DNA of 20,714 bases. Origin: a virus. Both the position numbers and the translations under genes were made by a program. The notes under the pieces were generated by a model, which saw only the letters and a program-made list of their open reading frames with translations, searched no databases and had not been told where the DNA came from. Location: positions 1 to 20,714 of the IMG/VR virus record IMGVR_UViG_3300008267_001287; one strand, given 5' to 3'. Shown here piece by piece: positions 6,900-14,982 of this stretch. The number at the start of each line of letters is the position of its first letter. The first letter of the stretch is position 1.

Positions 6900-7312
6900 T
6901 ATTTTTCCCTTCCACTAAAATCTAATATTTGCTTTTCCAAACTTGCATCAAAACGAACATTTGCTGGCGTGTTTTCGAACCAACTTAGTGTTCCGTTATC
7001 AATAGTAAACTTGAATTCTCCAACAGGAACAGCCCTGCCGGAAGTTAATTCAGGGTTGTCAAAGACTAAACGATATACATTTTTACCCTGAGTTATGTAC
7101 ATTTCGCCTTCTTCAGTTGTAGTTGGTGTTCTGCCGGTTTCATAAGCGTCACGACCTTTGTAAGGTTCGTACGTACGATTATCAGGTAATTGTCCTTGTG
7201 GAGAGTTCATCACATATCCATAACCGGGATACGCGTTGCCTTCCCCCTTTTGGGACATTCCACCAATTTCTTCCATTATTAATTGCTTTAATAGCGTTTT
7301 AGAGATTTTCAT
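6899..7312 (-). CDS. Leader-bearing small protein of unknown function (candidate internal head protein)
   Basis: A 137-residue protein. Its first residues, MKISKTLLKQLIMEEIGG, match the leaders of two other small proteins in this window (19773-20138 and 15654-15905). The I-M-E within it fits the T4 prohead-protease consensus. After the leader comes a Gly/Pro/Tyr-rich stretch (about 20-60: GYGYVMNSPQGQLP, then TYEPYKGRDAYETG) and a C-terminal half with beta-like strands (NVYRLVFDNPELTSG, then VGEFKFTIDNGTLSWFE). No enzyme motif seen. It lies just upstream of the protease gene. If the leader is a capsid-targeting sequence, the mature protein would be inside the head; this is inference. Confidence 0.65.
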   Translation of the reverse strand: MKISKTLLKQLIMEEIGGMSQKGEGNAYPGYGYVMNSPQGQLPDNRTYEPYKGRDAYETGRTPTTTEEGEMYITQGKNVYRLVFDNPELTSGRAVPVGEFKFTIDNGTLSWFENTPANVRFDASLEKQILDFSGREK

Positions 7313-7329
7313 GTTATTATAAGTAGTAT

Positions 7330-7599
7330 TTATTTTTTATTAGTTTTTAAATTTATGGTTATTCCATCGTCGTCTACAAGACGGCTAATAAAATAAGAAG
7401 CCCCGCTTGATATACAGCCTGCTACGAACCAGTTAAATGGTACACTAAGCAAGAACCAATTAAATACACCAACCCAAAAGCCCATGCACATAGGACAATG
7501 AAAAAAATGGTAATGTGGTCTAATGGCTTCAAAAATTTTGCCATAGACCACAATCATTGTCATGCCATAACAGGCTAATATAAAAGTTAATAATTCCAT
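7330..7599 (-). CDS. Small membrane protein with CPMC motif (DUF1360-like)
   Basis: An 89-residue protein with two or three hydrophobic segments: about 3-20 (LLTFILACYGMTMIVVYG), about 40-52, and about 55-72. Between the first two is HCPMCMGFWVG at 34-44, with two cysteines in CxxC spacing and a Gly-Phe-Trp, which I associate with the DUF1360-type family of small phage and bacterial membrane proteins. Function is unknown. The ATG overlaps the upstream stop (TAATG), so it is translationally coupled. A membrane protein in the head operon is slightly unexpected. Confidence 0.65.
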   Translation of the reverse strand: MELLTFILACYGMTMIVVYGKIFEAIRPHYHFFHCPMCMGFWVGVFNWFLLSVPFNWFVAGCISSGASYFISRLVDDDGITINLKTNKK

Positions 7600-8159
7600 T
7601 AATAATTATAGCGGTATATGCCTCGCGTGGGAAACCCATATTTTGGCACACTTCCTTTGAATTTTTCTTGTGGAACTTCGCCAAGTTCTGTGCTTACCTC
7701 TTCGTCCGGTGTCAATAGTTCGCGTTCAAGATCATCAATAAACTTCTTACGAATGCTATATTCTTCTTTGTCTTTATTTAAAAAGTTAGTAACGTTTAAT
7801 ATTACCACTTCTATTGGTTCTTCTTCGCCCTTTTTTTCTGTTGGATATTTCGCTTCCAGCGAACCATAAATGTTGCCACCGATAATAGAATCTGCGTTTA
7901 TAACACCGGCTTGTGTTAAATATTGAAATAATTGATCTTGATCAGAATAGCAATCATTATTAAATTCACCCTTCGGGAAGGTAACTATTTTGCCTTTTTC
8001 TGGTGATATAATGATGTTTATATTGTGGTGATCTTGAATTATCAAGTCGCCATCTAAAGTTTTTCTAATTGCTAATTTGACTTTTTTTACACTTTTTTCT
8101 TTTATTTTAAGAGTTAATTCGTCAGCAGAGGGGCCTTGAACTTTTAAACTTAATGGCAT
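7599..8159 (-). CDS. Uncharacterised protein downstream of portal
   Basis: A 186-residue protein without a recognised domain. Its N-terminal half has alternating strands (LSLKVQGPSADELTLKIKEK, then DGDLIIQDHHNINIIISPEK), followed by a more helical, charged part (about 95-165) and a short tail ending in RGIYRYNY. The start overlaps the stop of the previous gene (TAATG), with GAGGTG as ribosome site. Placement between portal and protease suggests a head-assembly or virion role, but T4 gp67 and gp68, which hold that place, do not visibly match. Confidence 0.6.
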   Translation of the reverse strand: MPLSLKVQGPSADELTLKIKEKSVKKVKLAIRKTLDGDLIIQDHHNINIIISPEKGKIVTFPKGEFNNDCYSDQDQLFQYLTQAGVINADSIIGGNIYGSLEAKYPTEKKGEEEPIEVVILNVTNFLNKDKEEYSIRKKFIDDLERELLTPDEEVSTELGEVPQEKFKGSVPKYGFPTRGIYRYNY

Positions 8160-8971
8160 TAGTTTTTCACCTCATTTACGAACTGTTGGACGTACATTAT
8201 TTTTTTAATTAAAGCATCATCTATTGTTTCAAATTTAAAAGACCTGATAGATTCACGAACAGAAGAAATCGTATCATTAGTTTCTTTTATGCTATCAAGT
8301 TCGCGCGATAAGCGATTTAATTCTTCGCTAATATAAAGTTTAAATTCCACGTCATCTTCGGAATGATTAATATATTTTGATAACAGAGTTTTTTGTTCTG
8401 CTAATAAAGTTTCTTTATATGCTTCGTTAAATCTTTCTACGAATCTATTAATTACGCTATTTTCTATTGGTTTAGTTTCTATGTTTTCTACAATTACTTT
8501 TTTAGTAATGCTTGAAACTAATTCTTGTTCGAGTAATACTTTCTGACGAGTTTCTACACTTTTATTAAAAATTTGAGAAACTGTAGCGATTGTTTTATAA
8601 TTTGGAACAAAGTTATCATAAACCTGTGTACCAACGAATTTATTAATTTTTGCTATCAATTTACTTTGTTCATTGTAGATTTCTGTCTCGTTTAGTTTTT
8701 CGTGTTCTTGTTTGATGTTATTAACGAGTTTTTCCGCAATTTCTTTTGGAAATTCATTGGTTTCATACAATTGTTTATACAAAGATAATTCTTTGTATAA
8801 AACATTATTTTTGTTAAAGTGTTCTTTAATCAAAGAAGAAATAAGTCTTTGGTTTTCTTTTTGACCGTAAACAACGCTTTTTGTTAATTCTTTTACTAAA
8901 GATTCAAATAAAAACGCAGTATTGCGTTTTTTATTATGCTTAAATTTTGGTTTTTGTAGTTTCATTTGCAT
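8159..8971 (-). CDS. Uncharacterised helical protein overlapping the portal gene
   Basis: A 270-residue, Lys/Glu/Asn-rich, mainly helical protein. The N-terminus (LQKPKFKHNKKRNTAFLFES, then LVKELTK) looks conserved; I recall similar starts in proteins next to portals of uncultured T4-like phages, but no function. No signal peptide, membrane segment or enzyme motif. The first ATG (8971) lies within the 3' end of the portal gene (32-base overlap) after GGAG; an ATG two codons later (8965), preceded by AAGGA, is an equally good start. By place and size it could be a head or neck assembly factor. Confidence 0.65.
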   Translation of the reverse strand: MQMKLQKPKFKHNKKRNTAFLFESLVKELTKSVVYGQKENQRLISSLIKEHFNKNNVLYKELSLYKQLYETNEFPKEIAEKLVNNIKQEHEKLNETEIYNEQSKLIAKINKFVGTQVYDNFVPNYKTIATVSQIFNKSVETRQKVLLEQELVSSITKKVIVENIETKPIENSVINRFVERFNEAYKETLLAEQKTLLSKYINHSEDDVEFKLYISEELNRLSRELDSIKETNDTISSVRESIRSFKFETIDDALIKKIMYVQQFVNEVKN

Positions 8972-10802
8972 CCTTATTCTCCAAAGTTGTCAACAGATTT
9001 TTTATTTCCTGATTGACTTCATGCAGTTTTATTTCATTTTCGTCTTCTTTGTGCTTATCGTAATTAGTTGATTCATAAAGACTTGACAGTTTGTCATAGC
9101 CGGGAATCATGGTTCTATATGTATTTCTTCTTGCCCCCTCTGGGCTTGCCTCGGATCGCATTTGAGAAGCGGTCTTTTTGGACATAGAACTTCTCATATC
9201 AGGCTTGTTATCTCTTCTTAATGCCGCTGGTAATTCTGTTACTGGCACCGCTGGCGTTTCTTCGGGTGCAGTCTCTTCTGGTGTTTTCGTTGCAGCGGCA
9301 GCTACAGCAGCCTCTTCGCCGCCCGTTGGAGCAGTAGCGGCACCGACTGAAGCTTCAATCGAAGCCTCAAATGATTTATCATAATAAATTTCACGTTGAA
9401 TTTTCTTGAATTCCATTTCGGAAAGATTAAAGATGTGTTCGGCAATCCAACGTTTGCTGAAATAACCGTCTTTTGCCTGTGAGGCGACTTCAAATTTAGT
9501 TTTCCAGTGTTCTAATTCCTGTAATTCGCTAATCTTTGAAGGATTGTTTAGCGAAAGGCTGAAATTTAATAAGTCTTCATTCCGATAACCAAGCGTGAAA
9601 AGATGAATAATACCTATCTTTTCTAATTCTGCAACGATAACTCTCTGTAATCTTTGAACTGTTCTTGCAAAACGAATATCTTTTTGCGCAAGTGTAGTCT
9701 TATCTTCACTGGCTTTAGGATCGCGAGCGAGATAGGATTGTGGAATCTTCAAAGCGGAAAATAGTTTATCTCTTAAATATTGTACGTCTTCAATATCACC
9801 AACGAAACTACCGCCATTTAAAGTTTCTATTTTTGTATTAGATGCACCACGAGTTGGAATAAAGTAATCCTCATCAATGCTCATTGGGTTATAACGTAAA
9901 TCAATACGACCAGTATTAGGATCAACAATCATGTTGCGCTTCATTTGTGATTGAATCTTTAGCATGAATTGCTCAACGTCTTCTGGTGCTATGTTACCAA
10001 CGTCAATGTAGAATACGCGACGATCTGGTGCGCGGACGATACGGTAAGCCATCATGGCGTCCTCTAATAGGTTTAGTTGACGCCAAATACGACGGGCTGG
10101 CTCAAGCACTGAGGTACCGTATGGTGCATACTTATCTTGTCCTAATATACGAAAGTGTGCAATCTGCCAATTTTCAAACGTCAAACCACCAGTGTTCCAT
10201 TGGAATTGTACATAGCTTGGGTTTGTCTTGTCTTGACCCTCTAAACGCTCAACCTCTGGTGAAGGTAACCCTATACAACTTTTAACACCTAACTCTGGGT
10301 CTATGTCGAGATACAGAAACATGTCACCAAATTTGCACATAGTTCTGCACCAGCCGAATAGATTAAACTCTACATTTAAAATATCATAATATAAAGATTC
10401 TAAGATTCCTCTTATCTCTTGATTTGATGATTTAATATGTAACATTTTTGACATACCGCTGTGGGTAGTCATTTCGTCTGCGTATATATCTAAAGTTGAA
10501 GCAATCTCTGGAGTATATTCCATTTGATCAAAGTCGCTGTAGCGTTCTGCGCGAGTTTGATTAGCCATGATGTTGGCTTGGATTGAGTCAAATGGGTTAT
10601 AACTGCTCTTTTGAAATTGTTTACCAGTGGCACTTTGAAAGTTAAATTTATTTAAATCACGTCTACGAAAACGTAATTGAGCTTGTTGGCGGAAATTAAC
10701 AATGGGACCAGAAAAAAGTCTTGTTAAACTTTTGAATAAAGGCGACTCTGGGTTTTTAATATTTTTATTAAATTTTACTTTTCTGTTATTCTGATCGGCC
10801 AT
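8940..10802 (-). CDS. gp20: Portal vertex protein, T4 gp20-like
   Basis: The portal forms the ring at the unique head vertex through which DNA enters and leaves, and it docks the terminase. The 620-residue product has gp20 signatures: YTPEIASTLDIYADEM at about 96-111, FGWCRTMCKFGDMFLYLDID at about 149-168, RIVRAPDRRVFYIDVGN at 254-270, and a following VDPNTGRIDLRYNPMSIDED with FIPTRG, which parallels T4's tail-to-stem region. Residues about 485-530 form an Ala/Pro/Glu/Thr-rich linker and the last 90 are charged, so the C-terminus is longer than a minimal portal. The ATG follows AAGGAT and comes 4 bases after the terminase stop. Confidence 0.95.
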   Translation of the reverse strand: MADQNNRKVKFNKNIKNPESPLFKSLTRLFSGPIVNFRQQAQLRFRRRDLNKFNFQSATGKQFQKSSYNPFDSIQANIMANQTRAERYSDFDQMEYTPEIASTLDIYADEMTTHSGMSKMLHIKSSNQEIRGILESLYYDILNVEFNLFGWCRTMCKFGDMFLYLDIDPELGVKSCIGLPSPEVERLEGQDKTNPSYVQFQWNTGGLTFENWQIAHFRILGQDKYAPYGTSVLEPARRIWRQLNLLEDAMMAYRIVRAPDRRVFYIDVGNIAPEDVEQFMLKIQSQMKRNMIVDPNTGRIDLRYNPMSIDEDYFIPTRGASNTKIETLNGGSFVGDIEDVQYLRDKLFSALKIPQSYLARDPKASEDKTTLAQKDIRFARTVQRLQRVIVAELEKIGIIHLFTLGYRNEDLLNFSLSLNNPSKISELQELEHWKTKFEVASQAKDGYFSKRWIAEHIFNLSEMEFKKIQREIYYDKSFEASIEASVGAATAPTGGEEAAVAAAATKTPEETAPEETPAVPVTELPAALRRDNKPDMRSSMSKKTASQMRSEASPEGARRNTYRTMIPGYDKLSSLYESTNYDKHKEDENEIKLHEVNQEIKNLLTTLENKDANETTKTKI

Positions 10803-10806
10803 TTAA

Positions 10807-12237
10807 TTATCCTTTTATTAACCACAAAAATTCTTTATATACATTTCTGTTGTTATTTGTTTCTATTTCTCTATGATTATGCATTCCGTTGATACTGCTA
10901 TTTAAAACGCTATTGCTTTTTCCTATAGAAGCAAGTATCGCTTTATTTAATTCTACATCCTTTTGGTTGTTTATTAAAGTAGTATCTCTTACCCAGCACG
11001 CTATTGCCAGCGACATAACTAAATCGTCGTTATATCCCTTTTGTGCTTCGGGCCTTCCATGCACCCAAATAAACTTTTCTAATTCTCTAATTAGTCGTGC
11101 GGAATTGATTGTTAAAACTCTATTTCTTAATAATTCGTCTAATTTAGCAATAATTAACGGTCTTGTTTTTACGGAGGTAGTAAAACCGGGTACAACATTG
11201 CTATTTCCTATTGCGGCAATTGGCTCCACGTATTCGTGCGTTGATTTATTTGAATAATATAAATTACGATAACCTAACTCCGCAACACGTTGCGCTACGG
11301 TAAAGCCAATGTTGTTGTTTTCTATAACAAGCAAAGCGTTACCGTATTCTTTGCCGACATCAATTAATAGTTTACAGAATTGATCTGGCTCACATTTTCC
11401 TTGATATTCGGCCACTTGTTCCATTGTGCTAACATTTATTACGTGAAAAACTGAGTAATCTTCGCCATCTCCACGCGCAACGTCAGCAACTAAAAGGTAT
11501 TTTCCTTGATGATTATAAGGTTTCCAAATGTGATAGTTTCTATCAATCCAAGATTTATGCTTTGGTTCGCTTGTGTTCTGTCTTAACTGGTCAAGAACTT
11601 CTGGATCTATTACGGTTTCACCGCTTGCGTTAAAGTTACACAAATATTCCTGTGCAATTTCTCGCTTAGACATATTTTTGGTTTCGTTATCAAACCAATC
11701 CTGATCGTGGTCTGGGTGTACATTCCAAGATAGATTGGTTGGTACAAACAAGTTCTGGCCGTTCTCTGAGTCTTCATATGTTTTGTGAAACCAGTTGCCA
11801 ATACCATTTGGCGAAGAAAGCGCTATACAACGACCGCCCGTAGATATCGTAGGATATAGACCGGTCCATATGCTTTCCATGTTATCAATGTGTGCTGCTT
11901 CGTCTACGACAAGAAGTGAAACAGCCTCTGAACGACCGGCATCTTCTGAAGTAGGAATTGCTTTAATTTGTGAACCATTTGTCAACTCGAATGAATGTTT
12001 GTTGTCAATACTGACAGTAGCAATTTTAAGCCAATCAGGTACGTTTTTAATAAGAAATTTTACCTTTTTAACCATGTTACTTGCTGTGCTGTATTTAGTA
12101 GCCATTACAAGCACGTTTTTTTCACGATAAAATAACAATAGCCAAGAAATATAGACCGCACAAATGGTAGAAATACCAAGTTGGCGGGCTTTTACTATTA
12201 CATTGAAACGGTGATCGCGGAACTTAATTCGTATGTC
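10807..12237 (-). CDS. gp17: Terminase large subunit, T4 gp17-like, main part (frame broken upstream)
   Basis: This enzyme pumps DNA into the head and cuts it. The open frame codes 476 residues, starting after a TAA at 12240 and containing no ATG ahead of the ATPase core. It has Walker A as KARQLGIST (codons at about 12192-12166), Walker B as LLVVDEAAH, and the coupling motif ALSSPNG. The nuclease domain shows LLVADVARGDGEDYSV with its acidic metal ligands, LLVIENNNIG, and GYNDDLVMSLAIACW near the C-terminus. The N-terminal 45 residues lie in a different frame at 12198-12362. Joining the two would need a one-base or longer change near 12225, giving about 518 residues. A TTG at 12138 would start too late and lose Walker A. 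Either a sequencing or assembly deletion, or a real mutation. Confidence 0.9.
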   Translation of the reverse strand, partial: DIRIKFRDHRFNVIVKARQLGISTICAVYISWLLLFYREKNVLVMATKYSTASNMVKKVKFLIKNVPDWLKIATVSIDNKHSFELTNGSQIKAIPTSEDAGRSEAVSLLVVDEAAHIDNMESIWTGLYPTISTGGRCIALSSPNGIGNWFHKTYEDSENGQNLFVPTNLSWNVHPDHDQDWFDNETKNMSKREIAQEYLCNFNASGETVIDPEVLDQLRQNTSEPKHKSWIDRNYHIWKPYNHQGKYLLVADVARGDGEDYSVFHVINVSTMEQVAEYQGKCEPDQFCKLLIDVGKEYGNALLVIENNNIGFTVAQRVAELGYRNLYYSNKSTHEYVEPIAAIGNSNVVPGFTTSVKTRPLIIAKLDELLRNRVLTINSARLIRELEKFIWVHGRPEAQKGYNDDLVMSLAIACWVRDTTLINNQKDVELNKAILASIGKSNSVLNSSINGMHNHREIETNNNRNVYKEFLWLIKG

Positions 12238-12362
12238 TTAAAAGGGATGGCACCTTTTTCGGGGTGCGTAATTCTTGCGTAGTTCTTTAAAAAGTAAGCA
12301 GGATTTCTGCCACACTTAATTATTTCTTGCTTTATCTCCTCTACGGATAACTCTTCTGACAT
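12198..12362 (-). pseudogene. gp17: N-terminal fragment of the terminase large subunit, frameshifted
   Basis: An ATG at 12362 opens 54 codons: MSEELSVEEIKQEIIKCGRN, PAYFLKNYARITHPEKGAIP, FKTYE, then out-of-family residues and TAA. The Asn-Pro-Ala-Tyr-Phe-Leu and Pro-Phe-Lys-Thr-Tyr blocks are the usual N-terminal lead-in of gp17-like terminases before the ATPase. The homologous continuation (KFRDHRFNVIVKARQLG) is in the -1 frame from 12225. The Tyr-to-Walker A distance is a few residues shorter than in T4 gp17, so several codons plus a non-multiple of three seem missing. The ATG lies 11 bases after the stop of the upstream gene, with only a weak GAGTGG site. Confidence 0.75.
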
Positions 12363-12373
12363 ATTCCACTCTT

Positions 12374-12928
12374 TTATTCACCTTTTGGACGAGTAATGTT
12401 TGAAGGCTTTACTTTTTTAACCATTTTCTCTTGCTTACCAAAATATTCTTTCATCTTTTCTAAATTACCAGCAGCAATTGAAGATTTGTCAGCACCAACG
12501 CTTGAAACTTCTTTTAGATTAAGTATTTCATAAGGCATCATTGCTTTTACAAGTGCCTTAACGCGGTTAGAGCTTTCAACTAATACTTTGATTTCACCAG
12601 CCTCTTTTAGTCTTAAATTTTGACCAGTAACTTTATTGAATTCTTTTACGATAAACTTTCTTACTTCTTCGATACGGCGCTCCATTTCTTTTTCAAAACG
12701 CTTTTCGTGAAGATTGCTTAGCGGTTCAAAACTGTTATATTTTAAAATCAGTAGATTTCCGTGCATTGCGACACCAAAACCGTCCATGATTTTTTGATCT
12801 TGTATTGGTTGCTCTTCGCGCTTTAAACCAATCTCGACTGCTTTGCCAGTTTCGTCAATAGCGCCATGGTGTTTGTTGTGGATTGCTTGCGAAATTCCCT
12901 TGACAACTTCATATATGCTAAGTGCCAT
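12374..12928 (-). CDS. Conserved protein of unknown function upstream of terminase
   Basis: A 184-residue protein. The start MALSIYEVVKGISQAIHNKH and the block GLKREEQPIQDQKIMDGFGV are, from memory, found in proteins of uncultured T4-like phages, but I know no function. A central segment (GNLLILKYNSFEPL) is strand-like, followed by helices with VRKFIVKEFNKVTGQNLRLK, and a basic C-terminus. It lies exactly where a small terminase subunit might be expected, but no helix-turn-helix or gp16-like coiled-coil core is evident, so I do not name it that. Good ribosome site AGAGGAAA before the ATG; the start falls right at the stop of the upstream gene. Confidence 0.65.
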   Translation of the reverse strand: MALSIYEVVKGISQAIHNKHHGAIDETGKAVEIGLKREEQPIQDQKIMDGFGVAMHGNLLILKYNSFEPLSNLHEKRFEKEMERRIEEVRKFIVKEFNKVTGQNLRLKEAGEIKVLVESSNRVKALVKAMMPYEILNLKEVSSVGADKSSIAAGNLEKMKEYFGKQEKMVKKVKPSNITRPKGE

Positions 12929-12929
12929 T

Positions 12930-14183
12930 TTATTTCCTCTTGTTATTTATTGATCTAAATTTATCGCCGTCAACTTTAAATAGTAATTTATGTTTTGTTT
13001 CTTTGTTTTTGTTTACATGCTTATTAAATAAACCTTCATAAACTAATTGTTTATTATTTTTTAAAACTTCGTTTAATGCTTCTTGCGCTTCTTTTTCGCC
13101 TAACATCCCAGTTTTTTGTAGTCCACTTGTAATAAATTCTGTAACTTTTTGTAAAATATTACGACTAACCGATTGTTCTACTTGCCTACCAACTTCTTCT
13201 GCTGCTTGCTGTATAGAAACCGATACTTGTTTAGGCGCCAACCCTGAACCGATGTAGCGACCAGTTTTTGGATCTATTTCGTCTGCATTTATGTGTGTTT
13301 TAATTTTTTCTATAGCCGATTGTGCTAAACGATTTTCAGTTGGACCCATATTTTCTTTTGCTGCTTCATCATAAAAATACTGGAACGGTAATTCTTTTAT
13401 ATATTCATCAGAAATTTCTTCTTCAGATGCGTTTGCTTGTTGAGGTGTTTCTGGAGATGGCTGAATTGGCTCTGACTCGCTTTTTTCTTTTGATTGAGCA
13501 GGAGCCTCAGTCTGTTCAGGTGCTTTTGTCTGTGTTTCTACCCCGCCTAACTTTTGAAACATACTGGTAAGCGCACTTTGGAAATTATTTGTACCGTATA
13601 ATTTTTTTAAATTACTGAATAATTCATTGTTTATAATTTGTTTAACCATACCTTTTATAACACTTTCTTTATCTATTACAGCTTCTTCTAATGTAAAGAA
13701 AGCGTATGGCTTCAGCAATTTATTGATAAAATTGACTTGTGAGGCGCTAAATTTAATATCTGGGAATGTATCTTTTAAGTGTTTTCTAATTGGTGAAACA
13801 AACTTAGGTTCAACAAGTTTATTTACTTCTGGTTCTTTTTTAGTGGAGCTCTTTTTTTCTGTAGATTTTTGATTAGCTTTTAAATCCTTCACAGGCTTAT
13901 CAACTATTCTATCTACTAAACTTTTTAGGTCGCCTATTTTACCAGCAGTAGCATTATAGATGCCAATTAATTTTTTATATTTATTTGTTGCTTCGTCTTG
14001 TATTTCTGACCATTTTTTATTTGGATTTATTTCTTTTACGCGCTTAATGATAGCAGCAGCATAAATATCTTTTTGTTGCTGTATAGAAATGTCAGAAAAT
14101 TTAGCAGGATTTTCCGTACCGGTAGCGGAGCCATTTGTAGTTGTGCCACTTTCGGCTTCTATAATGATTAATCTTGTTGCCAT
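12930..14183 (-). CDS. Large Lys/Glu/Gln-rich protein of unknown function
   Basis: A 417-residue protein beginning MATRLIIIEAESGTTTNG. Residues 30-75 and 145-210 are helical; about 100-125 and 215-260 are low-complexity linkers rich in Lys, Ser, Glu, Pro and Gln. The C-terminal part (about 290-410) is again helical, with IQQAAEEVGRQVEQSVSRN and NEVLKNNKQLVYEGLFNKHV. No enzyme motif, cysteine cluster or membrane segment seen. The start overlaps the upstream gene by 16 bases. LIIIE|A near the N-terminus also fits an (L/I)-x-E site, but this alone is weak. Very A/T-rich. It may be structural; no recognised homologue. Confidence 0.6.
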   Translation of the reverse strand: MATRLIIIEAESGTTTNGSATGTENPAKFSDISIQQQKDIYAAAIIKRVKEINPNKKWSEIQDEATNKYKKLIGIYNATAGKIGDLKSLVDRIVDKPVKDLKANQKSTEKKSSTKKEPEVNKLVEPKFVSPIRKHLKDTFPDIKFSASQVNFINKLLKPYAFFTLEEAVIDKESVIKGMVKQIINNELFSNLKKLYGTNNFQSALTSMFQKLGGVETQTKAPEQTEAPAQSKEKSESEPIQPSPETPQQANASEEEISDEYIKELPFQYFYDEAAKENMGPTENRLAQSAIEKIKTHINADEIDPKTGRYIGSGLAPKQVSVSIQQAAEEVGRQVEQSVSRNILQKVTEFITSGLQKTGMLGEKEAQEALNEVLKNNKQLVYEGLFNKHVNKNKETKHKLLFKVDGDKFRSINNKRK

Positions 14184-14530
14184 TTGTCTTCTCTACCCTC
14201 TATCTTGGCAATATAACACGTATGGCAGACTTTATATTTTGTCAGATATACGTCATCATCCCTGTTAAAAGAATAATGCTGGCAACTAATACATTGCCTG
14301 TTAATATTATTATTAATTAGTTTCTTTGATATTAAAACCCCGCCTAAATCTACTGGTTCATTGTTTTTCTGAGACGAAAACTCTTTTTTGTACGCTTCTT
14401 TAGTTTGTTCTAAATAAGATTGTTCTTTTTCTGGATTCCAGCCACTTTTTGGATTTATTGTGGCTATTTCACCATACTTCTCTGTAATTGCTTTTTCTAA
14501 CGCTGCGATATAATTTAAATCTTTTTTCAT
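14168..14530 (-). CDS. Small zinc-ribbon protein with two CxxC pairs
   Basis: A 120-residue protein. The N-terminal two-thirds is helical (NYIAALEKAITEKYGEIATI, then WNPEKEQSYLEQTKEAYKKE). The C-terminal part holds CISC at 80-83 and CHTC at 102-105 around a Tyr/Asp-rich segment (YSFNRDDDVYLTKYKV), then IEGREDKW. Four cysteines in two CxxC pairs indicate a structural zinc site. I recall similar Cys and Glu-Gly-Arg-Glu patterns in small proteins of marine T4-like phages, without known function. Possible nucleic-acid or protein binding. Start overlaps the upstream stop (ATGA), implying coupled translation. Confidence 0.65.
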   Translation of the reverse strand: MKKDLNYIAALEKAITEKYGEIATINPKSGWNPEKEQSYLEQTKEAYKKEFSSQKNNEPVDLGGVLISKKLINNNINRQCISCQHYSFNRDDDVYLTKYKVCHTCYIAKIEGREDKWQQD

Positions 14531-14982
14531 TTAGCAACCTGAACAGCAGCATAAAATATTACTACTGAGGCAACAAATCCAGCAACAAAACCGCCAGCAA
14601 GTATAAAGTCATTCCATTTACGTTCTTCGTTTAGTAAATCTATTCTGTCTTGTTTTATTTTAAGTAAATTTTCATACATTTCTTTATTTATTTGTATTTC
14701 TATATCTTTTTTCTTAGTTACTGTTTCTAATTCTAAATTTATTTTCTTTATTTCTGTATCTTTATCTAATGTTAGTTTTGCTAATTTAGCATCTTGCTTG
14801 GCAATTACTTTAGAAATAACTGTATAATTAAAAAATAGACCATCTTCAGGCACAAGATCGCCTTGCTTTAAATCAATAAAGCCTTCAAGTTCGTTCTTAT
14901 TTTCCTGTGCATAGGCAATAGGACACCAGCCCACTAATAAAGATAGTAGGAGTGACCAAGCCACTAATTTTTTAATAATCAT
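14527..14982 (-). CDS. Exported coiled-coil protein with C-terminal membrane anchor (lysis-cassette candidate)
   Basis: A 151-residue protein. The N-terminus (MIIKKLVAWSLLLSLLVGWC, then PIAYA) is a signal peptide with a likely signal-peptidase I cut after Ala25; the Cys at 20 has no good lipobox. GDLVPEDGLFFN at 41-52 follows, a Pro/Asp-Gly motif that I associate with small phage membrane proteins. Residues 60-122 are a coiled coil, and 126-148 (FILAGGFVAGFVASVVIFYA) a membrane helix. Predicted layout: periplasmic coil, C-terminal inner-membrane anchor. This could act with the neighbouring holin-like and coiled-coil genes in host lysis, similar to a spanin, but no sequence match is claimed. 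ATGA overlaps at both ends tie it to both neighbours. Confidence 0.6.
   Translation of the reverse strand: MIIKKLVAWSLLLSLLVGWCPIAYAQENKNELEGFIDLKQGDLVPEDGLFFNYTVISKVIAKQDAKLAKLTLDKDTEIKKINLELETVTKKKDIEIQINKEMYENLLKIKQDRIDLLNEERKWNDFILAGGFVAGFVASVVIFYAAVQVAK

Noticed and set aside
7316-7321. TATAAT box before the 6899-7312 gene
   Set aside because: It is only 3 bases before the ATG, so transcription would start inside the gene, and no -35 element is placed properly.
12237-12246. Programmed -1 frameshift at CCCTTTT in the terminase gene
   Set aside because: The minus strand has a C CCT TTT heptamer in the right phase and a -1 shift is what is needed, but the next codon in the new frame is TAA (12240-12238), so slipping there would end translation. 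No other slippery site was found between 12237 and 12200.
12374-12928. Naming the gene before the terminase as small terminase subunit
   Set aside because: Position fits, but no DNA-binding helix-turn-helix or gp16-like central coil could be seen.
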